The position numbers and the translations under genes were made by a program. A stretch of 64,000 nt of DNA from Streptomyces sp. CB02414 (GTDB lineage Bacteria; Actinomycetota; Actinomycetes; Streptomycetales; Streptomycetaceae), in assembly GCF_001905385.1 (NCBI RefSeq), contig NZ_LIPF01000004.1, positions 372,001 through 436,000 of the forward strand. The letters are read 5' to 3'. Under the pieces are notes generated by a model. That model was not told the origin of the DNA and made no database searches. It saw only the letters and a list, made by a program, of their open reading frames with translations. Below, piece after piece: positions 1 to 9,289 of this stretch (position 1 is its first letter; each line of letters starts with the position of its first letter).

Positions 1-635
1 ACCGGGATCCGGTCGGTGAACAGGGAAGGCGCAGCGTCGCCGACCACTGCGGCTCATATCAAGGCTGGCGAGCAGCGGTGGCGTGAAACGGTTCACATCA
101 GTTGCGGACGCTACAGCGCGTCCGTCAGCACGGTCAACGCGTCGTCGAGACGTCGCTCCGCGGGTATCAGCCCTACTCGTCCGTACCGCCTCAGCCGTAA
201 TCGCCGTTCGTCGGTGGACACCTGCGACACGGGCACGGTCTCGTCGTCGTCACCTCCGGGGCGATGACCGGTAGGTCCCCGGCAGTCGATGACGGACATC
301 GTGCGCCGCTCCGTCCGGCACGGCAAGCACCGTTGCGGTACCAGGCCCGTCGGCTCTCCCACGGACCTCGCATCACCTGAGCGGTGCCCGGCGTACGCCG
401 CAACCTCCTGAACGGGGCGGCGCAGGGCACCTACGTTTCTCCCCGCGTCGAGGGGCGCGAAGAAAATCAAGGTCGACGCAGTGAAATCAATATTGACGTC
501 GATGTGGATTTATTCCTACTGTTCGTCTCGCATCCCGATGACCGTTTGCGCCTGTCGCTAACCGGGTCGTACGGGTCTCATTCGGTGGCCGTGCTTGGTC
601 CGGCCACCGGTCACAGCCTTCGACGAGGAGGGCCG
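1..635. other. Left flank without a confident gene
   Basis: No open frame here has convincing coding character or a recognisable motif. The minus-strand frame ending near 111 has a fairly protein-like C-terminus (LRRYGRVGLIPAERRLDD), so the 3' remnant of a decayed gene is possible, but no start or domain could be defined. From about 460 the composition turns AT-rich and probably holds the promoter of the transporter operon. Confidence 0.4.
493..520 (+). promoter_or_regulatory. Possible promoter of the ABC importer operon
   Basis: TTGACG at 493-498 could be a -35 box, with CCTACT at 515-520 as a weak -10 after a 16-nt spacer. It lies in an AT-rich pocket about 120 nt before the TTG start of the first permease. 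The sequence GACGTCGATGTG at 495-506 resembles the perfect palindrome GACGTCGACGTC at 23164-23175, so an operator may overlap it. Identified by eye only. Confidence 0.3.
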
Positions 636-1592
636 TTGTTTCGATATGTTCTGCGGAAGCTTCTCCGCGGTGCGCTCGTCATCCTGCTGGTGACCTTCAT
701 GGTCGTCCTGCTCATGGGGTTGGCACCGGGGTCGGTGGCGACCGTGATCCTGGGGGAGAGCGCGACCCCGCAGGCGGTCGCGGAGCTCGAGCGAGAGATG
801 GGTCTCGACCGCTCGGTGCTCGTGCAGTGGTTCTCCTGGCTCGGTTCTGCCCTCCAGGGCGGTCTGGGCACGTCACCGGTGACGAATCAGCCAGTGACCT
901 CGGCCATCGTGGAGCGATTGCCGGTGACGCTGGAGATCGCGGCGCTGGCCCTGTTCCTCGCGCTGGTGATCGGCGTCCTGCTGGCGACCGTCGCGGCGCG
1001 GCAACGCCCCGATTCCCCGCTCGATCGCGGGATCAACGGACTGACGTCGGTGTTCCTGGCGATCCCGGCGTTCGTCGCGGCGCCCGTCCTGGTGTACCTG
1101 CTGGCGGTGCAGACGCGGGTGTTCCCGGTAACCGGGTGGGTGCCGCTGAGCGACGGGCTGGGAGCCAACCTGCGGACGGCGTTCCTGCCCGCGCTGTGTG
1201 TCGCCCTGATCGAGGTGGCCGTGTTCCAGCGCATCCTGCGTGCCGACCTGAGAACCACTCTGCGCGAGGACTATGTGGAGGCGGCCCGGGCCAAGGGGCT
1301 GAGCGGCCGGTACATACTGTGGCGGCACGCCTTCCGACCCGCGTCTTTCTCCCTGCTGACGGTCGCCGGGGTGAGCCTAGGGCGACTGGTCGGCGGGACG
1401 GTCATCGTGGAGACGTTCTTCTCACTGCCCGGGCTCGGCCAGTTGGTCTCCACCGCGGTCACCTCCCGTGACATCGTCACCGTCCAGGGGGTGGTGGCCT
1501 TCGTGGCAGCCGCCTACGTACTGATCAACACGCTCGTCGATCTGGGATACGAGATGCTCGATCCCCGCGTGCGGCTGGCGGGTGCGCGATGA
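636..1592 (+). CDS. ABC importer permease, DppB/OppB type
   Basis: Inner-membrane subunit of a peptide/opine/nickel-type ABC importer, 318 aa. A hydrophobic N-terminal segment (residues about 8-30) is followed by a periplasmic-type stretch and several further membrane helices. The cytoplasmic EAA loop that docks the ATPase is visible as DYVEAARAKGLS. The longer frame from 384 carries about 84 residues that do not resemble the family. The TTG at 636, preceded by GAGGAGG at 625-631, puts the first membrane helix close to the N-terminus and is the likely start, although the 4-nt spacing is tight. It overlaps the next permease by ATGA. The family is certain; the substrate is not deducible. Confidence 0.88.
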   Translation: MFRYVLRKLLRGALVILLVTFMVVLLMGLAPGSVATVILGESATPQAVAELEREMGLDRSVLVQWFSWLGSALQGGLGTSPVTNQPVTSAIVERLPVTLEIAALALFLALVIGVLLATVAARQRPDSPLDRGINGLTSVFLAIPAFVAAPVLVYLLAVQTRVFPVTGWVPLSDGLGANLRTAFLPALCVALIEVAVFQRILRADLRTTLREDYVEAARAKGLSGRYILWRHAFRPASFSLLTVAGVSLGRLVGGTVIVETFFSLPGLGQLVSTAVTSRDIVTVQGVVAFVAAAYVLINTLVDLGYEMLDPRVRLAGAR

Positions 1593-2494
1593 GCGCGCCA
1601 CCGAGCGCCGGCCGGGCTGCCGGCACCGTGCCTGTGAGCGGGTCCCGCGACAAGCGGGCACCAGTGGTCCGTCCGGTACGCAGACGACGCAACGTGCTCA
1701 TGTGGTGCTCGCTCGCCTGGATCGTGCTGGTAGTGGTGGCGTCCGCCGGTGCGGCGCTGCTGCCGCTGGCCGACTACGGCGCTCCGATCGGCTTCCCCGG
1801 CGCGGGGCCGTCAGGCGCCCTCGACCAGTGGCTGGGGCTGGACAACCTCGGACGCAGCGTCCTGTCCCGCATGGTGTACGGGGGACAGGTGTCCCTGCTG
1901 GTGGGCGCGATCGCCGGCACCATCGCGGCGGTGGTCGGCACTTTGCTGGGTCTGATCGCCGGCTGCTTCGGAGGGCCGGTCGACACCGTGATCACGTACG
2001 TCACCGACGCCCTGCTCGCCTTTCCACCGCTCGTGCTGCTGATGGCCATCTCGTCGATCCTGCGTCCCAGTTTCGGCACGCTGCTGATCGGCCTGACCAC
2101 ACTGGTCATCCCCACTTTCGTCAGACTGGCCCGCGCGAACACCCTGAACTGGGCGTCGAGGGACTTCGTGCTGGCCGCCCGCAACATGGGCTGGGGCCGC
2201 ACGCGGATCGCGTTCCGCGAGGTGCTGCCGAACGTCGTGCCGTCGGTGCTGGCGTACTTCCCGACCGTGGTCGCGGCCCTGATCGTCGCGGAGGGGTCAC
2301 TCGGCTTCCTCGGACTGGGCATCCCCCCGCCCAGGCCCAGTTGGGGAACGATGATCGCCGACGGAAAGGACTTTCTCACCACCGACCCGCAGATGGTGTT
2401 CATCCCCACGGCGGCCATCTTCCTGACCATCTTCGCGCTGAACCAGTGCGGTGACTACGCGCGCCACAGGTTCGACAGAACGATGCAGCAATGA
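1589..2494 (+). CDS. ABC importer permease, DppC/OppC type
   Basis: Second membrane subunit (301 aa) pairing with the preceding permease to form the translocation channel. It has a cytoplasmic tail of about 35 residues, a first membrane helix at about 38-60, then the DppC-type core with an EAA loop reading DFVLAARNMGWGRTR and a C-terminal glycine-rich segment GFLGLGIPPP typical of the family. The ATG overlaps the upstream stop by 4 bp, implying translational coupling. Sequence character and order (B, C, binding protein, D, F) match known dipeptide/nickel importers. Confidence 0.92.
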   Translation: MSAPPSAGRAAGTVPVSGSRDKRAPVVRPVRRRRNVLMWCSLAWIVLVVVASAGAALLPLADYGAPIGFPGAGPSGALDQWLGLDNLGRSVLSRMVYGGQVSLLVGAIAGTIAAVVGTLLGLIAGCFGGPVDTVITYVTDALLAFPPLVLLMAISSILRPSFGTLLIGLTTLVIPTFVRLARANTLNWASRDFVLAARNMGWGRTRIAFREVLPNVVPSVLAYFPTVVAALIVAEGSLGFLGLGIPPPRPSWGTMIADGKDFLTTDPQMVFIPTAAIFLTIFALNQCGDYARHRFDRTMQQ

Positions 2495-2513
2495 CAAGGA
2501 AAGAGACGGGCCC

Positions 2514-4067
2514 ATGAGAGAGAAGCACTCGCTGCGCGCCGCGGTCATCGCCGTAGCGGTGGCGCTGTTGGCCGCCTGCGGCTCGGGCGGCTCCCCTTCC
2601 GGAACCAGCCCGGACCCCGGCAAGCCGCAGTCGGGCGGGACGCTGCGCGTGGTGAAGCAGACGGAGCCGAGCGGGCTCGACCCGGCCAAGATGCTCAACC
2701 AGGTCATCAGCGAGTCACTGATCGGCAGCTCGCTCTTCGGCCAACTGCTGATCGTGGACGATGAGGGCCAGACCGAATACGGTCTGGCCAAGAGCCTCGT
2801 GACCAGCGACGGCGGCACCACCTGGCAGCTGCGGCTGCGTGACGGGCTGAAGTTCACCGACGGCACACCCCTCGACGCCGCGGCCGTCGAGTTCAACTGG
2901 GCGCGGCTGAAGGACAAGGCCGTGGGTTCTCCGTCACGCGCCTTCGCGAGCTTCGTCAAGACGATGACCCCGAAGGGCCAGACGCTCGATTTCACACTCA
3001 CCCAGCCGATCGCGGAGTTCGGCAGCGCCATCGCATCGGACATGAACTTCATCGCCTCGCCCCGGGCCCTGGGCGCGGGAGCGCAGAAGTTCGACGCGAA
3101 GCCGGTCGGGGCCGGGCCGTTCGTGCTGAAGTCCTGGAAACGCGGCGGCCAGATGGTCCTGGCCAGGAACCCGGCGTACTACGACGCCCCGCGGCCGTAC
3201 CTCGACCAGCTGGTGCTGACCTTCAACACGGACACCAACCAGATGTTCGACACCCAGCAGGCCGGTGGCGCCGACGCCGTCGCCAGTTCCGCCAGCGACC
3301 TTCTCAGGACTGCGGAGAAGCGGGGCCTGACGGTCGGCGCCTCGAATCTGGGCGGCGGGACCTCGCTCACCCTGAACACCCAGCAGGCGCCGTTCGACGA
3401 CGTGCGCGCCCGCCGGGCCCTCCTCATGGGCGTCGACCGTGCCGCCGTGAACGTCGCGGTCTACAAGAACGCGGCCGCCGTGCCCGACACGCTCTTCGCG
3501 GACGGTTCCCCGTACAACGGGGGCACCACACTGCCGAAGTACGACAAGGCCGCCGCGCAGAAGCTGTTCGACGAGCTGGCCGCCGAGGGCAAGCCGGTCC
3601 GGTTCACCGTCACCACGTACCAGGTCACCCAGCTCAAGCGCGTGGCCGAGGCCGTTCAGGCGCAGCTCAACCAGTACGACAACGTCGAGGTGGAGGTGGA
3701 GACGCTCGACTACTCGACGGCCGTCGCCAAGACCGTGGGTCGCCAGTTCCAGTCGATCGTCTCCGCCGTCACGTTCGACCGCCCGTCGCCCCGCCTCTAC
3801 ACGGTGCTCGCCACCGGCCAGGCCAACAACGTGGGCGGACTCAGCAGCCCCGACCTCGACGAGGCGTTGAGCGCCGGCATGAAGGCCACGGACGAGAAGG
3901 CACGCGAGCGAGCCAACCGCGAGGTGGCCCGCCTGTTCAACGAACTGGCGCCCTCCCTGCTCTTCACCCGCAGCGCCTACGGGATCGCCTACAGCGACAA
4001 GGTGCACGGTGTCGAGTTGTACGCCAGGAGCGCGATCCGCACGGACTCCCTCTGGATGACGAAATGA
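2514..4067 (+). CDS. Solute-binding lipoprotein of ABC importer (SBP family 5), copy 1
   Basis: Extracellular substrate-capturing lipoprotein of 517 aa. A positively charged N-terminus and hydrophobic stretch lead to the lipobox LLAAC with Cys22 as the lipidation site, followed by a Gly/Ser/Pro-rich linker. The mature part is family 5 (DppA/OppA-like), for example SDGGTTWQLRLRDGLKF and FDDVRARRALLMGVDR. An in-frame upstream ATG at 2451 overlaps the permease and would bury the signal peptide, so 2514, preceded by AAGGAAAG, is preferred. It is clearly paralogous to the lipoprotein at 7701 and shares long near-identical blocks with it. It overlaps the ATPase gene by ATGA. Confidence 0.93.
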   Translation: MREKHSLRAAVIAVAVALLAACGSGGSPSGTSPDPGKPQSGGTLRVVKQTEPSGLDPAKMLNQVISESLIGSSLFGQLLIVDDEGQTEYGLAKSLVTSDGGTTWQLRLRDGLKFTDGTPLDAAAVEFNWARLKDKAVGSPSRAFASFVKTMTPKGQTLDFTLTQPIAEFGSAIASDMNFIASPRALGAGAQKFDAKPVGAGPFVLKSWKRGGQMVLARNPAYYDAPRPYLDQLVLTFNTDTNQMFDTQQAGGADAVASSASDLLRTAEKRGLTVGASNLGGGTSLTLNTQQAPFDDVRARRALLMGVDRAAVNVAVYKNAAAVPDTLFADGSPYNGGTTLPKYDKAAAQKLFDELAAEGKPVRFTVTTYQVTQLKRVAEAVQAQLNQYDNVEVEVETLDYSTAVAKTVGRQFQSIVSAVTFDRPSPRLYTVLATGQANNVGGLSSPDLDEALSAGMKATDEKARERANREVARLFNELAPSLLFTRSAYGIAYSDKVHGVELYARSAIRTDSLWMTK

Positions 4068-5128
4068 AGACGCCTGACCCGGCACCGCCCGACGCCCCGC
4101 TGCTGGAGATCGACGGACTGCACACCTACATCCCCACCTCCGCCGGCGTGGTCCGGGCCGTCGACAACGTGTCACTGAGCCTGCGCCGCGGCGGGGCCCT
4201 GGGCATCGTCGGCGAATCCGGATCCGGCAAGTCGGTGCTCGCCCGTTCGGTGATGGGACTCCTGCCGCCCGACGCGGTCCGCTCCGGGCGGATCGGTTAC
4301 GACGGCCAGGACCTGCTCACCGCCGCTCCCGCCCGGTTGCGGGAACTCTGGGGGACGCGGTTGGCCATCGTGTTCCAGGATCCCAGCCGGTCACTGAACC
4401 CGGTCGTACGGGTGGAGCGGCAACTCACCGAGGGGATGCGGCGACACCTGGGCCTCGGACGTTCGCAGGCCCGGGACCGCGCGGTGCAGCTGCTGGCCGA
4501 GGTCGGCGTGCCCGACCCCGAGAAGCGGCTCTCCAACTACCCGGGCCAGATGTCGGGCGGGATGCGGCAGCGAGTGATGATCGCCGTGGCCCTGTCCTGC
4601 GAACCCGAACTCCTCATCGCGGACGAGCCGACCACCGCTCTCGACGTGACCATCCAACGGCAGATCCTCGACCTGCTGGACCATCTGCGCAGTGCCCGCG
4701 GCATGGCGTTGATGCTGATCAGCCACGACCTGGGGGTTGTGTCCGGACGCACCGAGCAGATCGCCGTCATGTACTCCGGACGTGTGGTGGAGGGCGGACC
4801 CACGCCGACCGTGTTCGCCCACCCGCAGCACCGGTACACCGAGGCACTGCTGTCCGCGACCCCCTCCCTGACTGCCGCCCGGCACAGCAGGCTGCGCGTC
4901 ATCCCGGGCGGCCTGCCCAGTGTGTACGACCCTCCCGTGGGGTGCCGCTTCGCCGCTCGCTGCGCCCATGCCACGGAGGCCTGCACCGCTTCCGGGGCCG
5001 GCGTGCTGGGGGAGCCCAGCGGCGGACACGACCACAGTTGTGAACATCCCGTCTCCGGCAAGGCACTCACACCGAACGGAGCCTTGTCGGTGACTCAGGA
5101 GGAAGGGGGGAGTTCCTGTGGCCGGTAG
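4064..5128 (+). CDS. ABC importer ATPase, DppD/OppD type
   Basis: Cytoplasmic ATP-hydrolysing subunit, 354 aa. Walker A is GESGSGKS, the ABC signature region reads MSGGMRQRV, Walker B is [12 protein letters not shown] and the switch histidine lies in LISHDLGVV. The C-terminal oligopeptide/dipeptide extension contains the cysteine cluster [14 protein letters not shown] found in DppD/OppD proteins. It starts in a 4-bp overlap with the binding protein and its 3' end overlaps the partner ATPase by 11 bp, so all five transporter genes are probably translated together. Confidence 0.94.
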   Translation: MKTPDPAPPDAPLLEIDGLHTYIPTSAGVVRAVDNVSLSLRRGGALGIVGESGSGKSVLARSVMGLLPPDAVRSGRIGYDGQDLLTAAPARLRELWGTRLAIVFQDPSRSLNPVVRVERQLTEGMRRHLGLGRSQARDRAVQLLAEVGVPDPEKRLSNYPGQMSGGMRQRVMIAVALSCEPELLIADEPTTALDVTIQRQILDLLDHLRSARGMALMLISHDLGVVSGRTEQIAVMYSGRVVEGGPTPTVFAHPQHRYTEALLSATPSLTAARHSRLRVIPGGLPSVYDPPVGCRFAARCAHATEACTASGAGVLGEPSGGHDHSCEHPVSGKALTPNGALSVTQEEGGSSCGR

Positions 5129-6179
5129 TGGTACCGCTCACCTGCGTACCCGGGACCCGCACAGCGAGGGCCGCGGTGCACTGGAGCAGCACGGCGACAA
5201 CGAGACCGACAACAACGACGGCACCGGGAACGAGGTGCTGTTGTCGGTCGAGGACCTGCGCGTCGAGTTCACCACCGCGGCCGGGGTCGTGCGTGCCGTC
5301 TCCGGCATCAGCTTCGATCTGTTGCGGGGCGAGACCCTCGGCATCGTCGGCGAATCCGGCTGCGGCAAATCCACCACCGGACGCGCGATCCTGCGTCTGG
5401 GCGAGGTCAGTGGCGGACGGGTCCGCTTCGCCGGTGCGGACATCCTCGCCGCCCCTCGCAAAGAACTGACCCGGCTGCGCCGGCGCATGCAGATGATCTT
5501 CCAGGACCCGGTGGGGTCGCTGAACCCCCGCCGCCCGGTCCGCCATCTCGTCACCGAGGGCCTGGCCGCCGCGGGTGCGTCCGCCGAGCGGCGCCGGGAG
5601 CGGGCCCGAGCCGTGCTCGACAGCGTCGGTCTGGAGTACGAGCGCTTCGCCGACCGGCTGCCCAGGCAACTTTCCGGCGGGCAGGCACAGCGAGTGGCCA
5701 TCGCCCGCGCGCTCGCCGTCGAGCCCGAACTGATCGTCTGCGACGAAGCCGTCTCCGCCCTCGATGTCTCCGTCCAGGCCCAGATCATCAACCTCATCGA
5801 GGACATCAAGGACGAGTTCGGCCTCACGGTCGTCTTCATCGCTCACGACCTGGGCGTCGTCCGCACCATCAGCGATCGCGTCATGGTCATGTACCTCGGC
5901 AAGATCTGCGAACTCGGCGAGCCGGAATCCGTGTACGCCTCGCCGGCGCATCCGTACACGCGCGCCCTGCTCGACTCGGTTCCCCGGTCCGACCTCCGGG
6001 GCGGGTTCGCAGGTCCCGCCCTGGGAGGCGACATCCCCTCCCCCCTCGAACCACCCAGCGGATGCCGGTTCCGTACCCGTTGCCCCCGTGCCCAGGAACT
6101 GTGCGCCCAGCAGGAACCTCAGATGGCCCAGACCAAGACAGGGCAATATGTCGCCTGCCATTTCCCCTTGACCGACTGA
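5118..6179 (+). CDS. ABC importer ATPase, DppF/OppF type
   Basis: Second ATPase of the importer, 353 aa, forming the heterodimeric motor with the preceding gene. After about 40 poorly conserved polar residues it shows Walker A GESGCGKS, signature LSGGQAQRV, Walker B IVCDEAVSALDVS and switch IAHDLGVVRT. The C-terminal oligopeptide-transporter extension has the cysteine pair in CRFRTRCPRAQELC. The GTG start follows the purine run GGAAGGGGGGAG. A shorter start nearer the conserved core is possible but has no better ribosome site. Confidence 0.92.
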   Translation: MAGSGTAHLRTRDPHSEGRGALEQHGDNETDNNDGTGNEVLLSVEDLRVEFTTAAGVVRAVSGISFDLLRGETLGIVGESGCGKSTTGRAILRLGEVSGGRVRFAGADILAAPRKELTRLRRRMQMIFQDPVGSLNPRRPVRHLVTEGLAAAGASAERRRERARAVLDSVGLEYERFADRLPRQLSGGQAQRVAIARALAVEPELIVCDEAVSALDVSVQAQIINLIEDIKDEFGLTVVFIAHDLGVVRTISDRVMVMYLGKICELGEPESVYASPAHPYTRALLDSVPRSDLRGGFAGPALGGDIPSPLEPPSGCRFRTRCPRAQELCAQQEPQMAQTKTGQYVACHFPLTD

Positions 6180-6229
6180 CCCGGGCACCGGTCGGACCTT
6201 GGGACTCGACGACATGGCGAGGGAGAAGA

Positions 6230-6790
6230 ATGGTGAACCGCACCGAAGTGCCCCGTGAGATCGCGCGACGCAAGTACGAATCCCAGAAGCACGGACATCG
6301 GGTGGGCCATATCGAGGTCTGGTACACGCCCGACGGTGAGATAGACGAGCCCTACGAGTTGACTCTCTTCTCCCCGAAGAGAGGCGAGTGGACCGTGCCG
6401 ATGACGGGCCGGGACAGCATGGACTCGAATCCCGAGTTCCAGATGTACTGGACGAGGATCCCGGACTTCGGCATCAAGGAATACGACGTCCTCGCGCACG
6501 AGGACGGATGGATCGCCCGCCAGGTCTTCGGCGGCACGGCGATCGACGGAACCTCGGTGACCGCACACCAGGTCGACTTCGTCACGACTGACGAGCGTTG
6601 CAGGGTGGTGCGCCTGGAGTGGTACACCGACCCGAACCAGTGGCTACGGGTCTGGTCGGTGGCGAGCGGCAAGCCTCTCGCCGAGGTGTCGGAGCTGTTC
6701 GACACCCACGACGGCTTCAAGCGGCTCATCGCCGACACGATCGCCGGCCGTGAGAGGCGCGAAGTGCCGACCGAACCACAGGCGGGATGA
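6230..6790 (+). CDS. NTF2/SnoaL-like fold protein
   Basis: Small soluble protein of 186 aa with no signal peptide. The alternation of aromatic and acidic residues and phrases such as DFGIKEYDVLAHEDGWIARQ and LEWYTDPNQW are characteristic of NTF2-like (SnoaL-type) cone folds, which include cyclases, isomerases and hydrolases as well as non-enzymatic binders. The ATG at 6230 follows GGGAGAAG; a frame running from 6062 overlaps the ATPase gene and is not credible. It sits 50 bp after the importer ATPase and overlaps the next gene by ATGA, so it likely acts on the imported compound. The exact reaction is unknown. Confidence 0.7.
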   Translation: MVNRTEVPREIARRKYESQKHGHRVGHIEVWYTPDGEIDEPYELTLFSPKRGEWTVPMTGRDSMDSNPEFQMYWTRIPDFGIKEYDVLAHEDGWIARQVFGGTAIDGTSVTAHQVDFVTTDERCRVVRLEWYTDPNQWLRVWSVASGKPLAEVSELFDTHDGFKRLIADTIAGRERREVPTEPQAG

Positions 6791-7674
6791 GCCCGACGAT
6801 GCCTCGGGGACGGGATGCGGCCGGCGGCGGGCCGGCCGCCGGCTCCGAGCGGCGGGATCGTGGGAGGCGGGTGTTCACCGAAGTGATGACCTACGCGCCG
6901 CCCGACGGACCGGCACCGGCCGTCACCGACGGCCTGATCGACCTGGTGTTCGCCGACATCTGGTCGAGGCCGGGCCTGAGCCGGCGGGACCGCCGCTTCG
7001 TCACCCTGCCGTGCGTCGCGGCAGCGGACGACGAAGCGTCCCTCGTCGATCACGTCCATGCCGCGCTCAACAGCGACGACATCGGCATTACCGAGATGCG
7101 GGAGGCCGTCCTGCACTTCGCGGTCTACGGCGGCTGGCCGAACGCGTCACGCCTGAACGCCGTCGTCAACGAGCAGTGGGCGCGCATTCACCGCGAACGG
7201 GGGCTCGCGGTCCCGGCACCGGAACCGCTGCTGCCGCTCACGACCGCGTCGAAGCCCGAACTCCGCCTCGAAGGCGGGGAGCGGGCGTTCCGCGAGATCA
7301 ACTGCCTGCCGGACGCACCATCACGCGACAACCCCTACTCGGGCGCCGGGATCCTCAACTTCGTCTTCGGTGAGATGTGGTTGCGCCCGGGCCTCAGCAG
7401 GAGGGAACGCAGGCTCATCACCCTGGCCTGCGTGGCGATCCAGGGCGCATCCATGCCGATCGACGCCCATGTCTACGGTGCGTTGCGGAGCGGGGACGTC
7501 TCCTGTGACGAGATGGATGAGGTGGCGCTGCACTTCGCGGCCTACTACGGCTGGCCCAAGGCATCCCGCCTCAGTCAGGCGACCAGCGAGCAGAAACGGC
7601 GGATCACGCGGGAATCCGGGGCACTTGCGGCGGCGCAGGACAACGCCGTCCCCAGGTCCCAGGCGACTGCCTGA
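6787..7674 (+). CDS. Tandem carboxymuconolactone-decarboxylase-fold protein
   Basis: A 295-aa protein built from two copies of the gamma-carboxymuconolactone decarboxylase / AhpD-like helical fold. Copy 1 (about residues 20-140) contains RPGLSRRDRRFVTLPCVAA, HVHAAL and AVLHFAVYGGWPNASR; copy 2 (about 155-280) contains RPGLSRRERRLITLACVAI, HVYGAL and VALHFAAYYGWPKASR. Most relatives carry a single copy, so this is an internal duplication. A CXXC redox pair typical of AhpD peroxidases is not visible, which favours a lactone or enoyl-acid decarboxylase or isomerase role. It is translationally coupled (ATGA) to the NTF2-like gene. Confidence 0.82.
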   Translation: MSPTMPRGRDAAGGGPAAGSERRDRGRRVFTEVMTYAPPDGPAPAVTDGLIDLVFADIWSRPGLSRRDRRFVTLPCVAAADDEASLVDHVHAALNSDDIGITEMREAVLHFAVYGGWPNASRLNAVVNEQWARIHRERGLAVPAPEPLLPLTTASKPELRLEGGERAFREINCLPDAPSRDNPYSGAGILNFVFGEMWLRPGLSRRERRLITLACVAIQGASMPIDAHVYGALRSGDVSCDEMDEVALHFAAYYGWPKASRLSQATSEQKRRITRESGALAAAQDNAVPRSQATA

Positions 7675-7700
7675 CGTTGTCGACAACGAGAGGGAGCCCT

Positions 7701-9257
7701 GTGAAGACGAAGCACACACTGCGGACCGCTGTGATCGCCGTGGCGGTCACGCTGCTGGCCGCCTGCGGATCCGGCTCGGAGGGATCGGACGGGAACCGGC
7801 AGGACGACGCGGGCCCGCCGCAGTCCGGCGGGTCGGCGACCATAGTGCAGACCTCCGAGCCGCGCAGGCTGGACCCGGCGCTCATGAGCAACGACCTGGG
7901 TACCAACGCACTGGTCGGAAACTCGCTGTACGGCCAACTGCTGAGGATGGACGCCAAGGGCAAGGTTCAGTACGGACTGGCCAAGAGCCTCACGACCAGC
8001 GACGGGGGCACCACATGGAAGCTGAAGCTCCGTGACGGGCTGAAGTTCTCCGACGGAACTCCGCTGGACGCTGCGGCCGTGAAGTTCAACTGGGCGCGGC
8101 TCGCCGACCCGAAGGTCGGCTCTCAGTCGGCGCCGTACGCCGGGCTGGTGACCGACATGACTCCGTCCGGCCAGGACCTGGACTTCAAGCTCAGCCTGCC
8201 GGTGAACCACTTCGAGGCCGCCATCGCCCAGTCCCTGAACTGGATCGCCTCGCCGCGAGCTCTGCGGGGAAGCGCTCAGTCGTTCGACGCCGAACCGGTC
8301 GGTGCCGGCCCTTTCGTGCTCGGCTCGTGGACCCGTAGCGGACCGATGGTGCTGAAAAGGAACCCGGCCTACTACGACAGTTCCCGTCCCTACCTGGACG
8401 AGCTCGTGCTGACCGCGAACTCGGACTCCGTCCAGCGTGCCGCCACCGTGAAGTCGGGCGGCGCGGACGCGGGGTTCGTCAACCAGCACACCCAAGCGGA
8501 GAAAGAAGGCATGAACGTCGCGTCCCCCAAGTTGGGCGGTGGGCTGTTCATGGCCTTCAACGCCCGGACCGCGCCCTTCGACGACGTGCGTGCCCGCCAG
8601 GCAGTCGCCCAGGCGGTCGATCGCGAGGCCGTGCTCAGGACGCTCACGCCGGGCGGGGCGGCCGAGGCGCCCGCCACGCTCTATGCCGACGGTTCTCCCT
8701 ACAACGGCGACAACACGCTGCCCGAGTACGACAAGGCCGCCGCGCAGAAGCTGTTCGACGAACTGGCCGCCGAGGGCGAGCCGGTGCGCTTCACCATCAC
8801 CTCGTACCCGACCACCGAGGGCAAGCGGACCGTCGAGGCCATCCAGAGCCAGCTCAACCAGTACGAGAACGTCCAGGTCGAGGTCGAGGTACTGGACTTC
8901 TCCGCAGCGGTCGGCAAGACGGTGCAGAAGACGTTCCAGTTGATCACCTCCGGGCTCTACCCCGGGGTCCAGCCGGGGCTGGCCCTGTATCTGGGGCTGC
9001 ACAGCAAGTCGCCGGGCAACCTGAGCGGCGTGGAGGACCGCGCACTCGACGCCGCCCTGCTGAAGGGCCTGGCCGCCACCGGCGAGGCGGAGCAGACGGA
9101 GGCATTTCAGGAGGTGGGACGGCTCTTCGGCGAGCTGACGCCAGGGATGATCTACACCCGCTACGAACTGGGTCTGGGGTGGAAGGATCAGCTGCACGGC
9201 GTGGAACTTTACGGCAACGCCGGCATCCGGACCGATACCCTCTGGGTGTCGAAGTAG
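7701..9257 (+). CDS. Solute-binding lipoprotein of ABC importer (SBP family 5), copy 2
   Basis: Family 5 extracytoplasmic binding protein, 518 aa, with lipobox LLAAC and Cys22. It is paralogous to the lipoprotein at 2514: both share the N-terminal signal layout, the SDGGTTWKLKLRDGLKF-type block and the FDELAAEG-PVRFTIT region. The start is the GTG at 7701, preceded by AGAGGGAG; the in-frame upstream start at 7677 lacks such a site and would displace the signal peptide. No permease or ATPase follows, so it most likely feeds the same importer with a related ligand. It converges on the PucR-type regulator. Confidence 0.92.
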   Translation: MKTKHTLRTAVIAVAVTLLAACGSGSEGSDGNRQDDAGPPQSGGSATIVQTSEPRRLDPALMSNDLGTNALVGNSLYGQLLRMDAKGKVQYGLAKSLTTSDGGTTWKLKLRDGLKFSDGTPLDAAAVKFNWARLADPKVGSQSAPYAGLVTDMTPSGQDLDFKLSLPVNHFEAAIAQSLNWIASPRALRGSAQSFDAEPVGAGPFVLGSWTRSGPMVLKRNPAYYDSSRPYLDELVLTANSDSVQRAATVKSGGADAGFVNQHTQAEKEGMNVASPKLGGGLFMAFNARTAPFDDVRARQAVAQAVDREAVLRTLTPGGAAEAPATLYADGSPYNGDNTLPEYDKAAAQKLFDELAAEGEPVRFTITSYPTTEGKRTVEAIQSQLNQYENVQVEVEVLDFSAAVGKTVQKTFQLITSGLYPGVQPGLALYLGLHSKSPGNLSGVEDRALDAALLKGLAATGEAEQTEAFQEVGRLFGELTPGMIYTRYELGLGWKDQLHGVELYGNAGIRTDTLWVSK

Positions 9258-9289
9258 TCGGACGCGGTGGCAGCCCCGGCCACATGGCG

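Noticed and set aside
2934..4175. Minus-strand frame opposite the first binding lipoprotein
   Set aside because: Antisense shadow with no domain.
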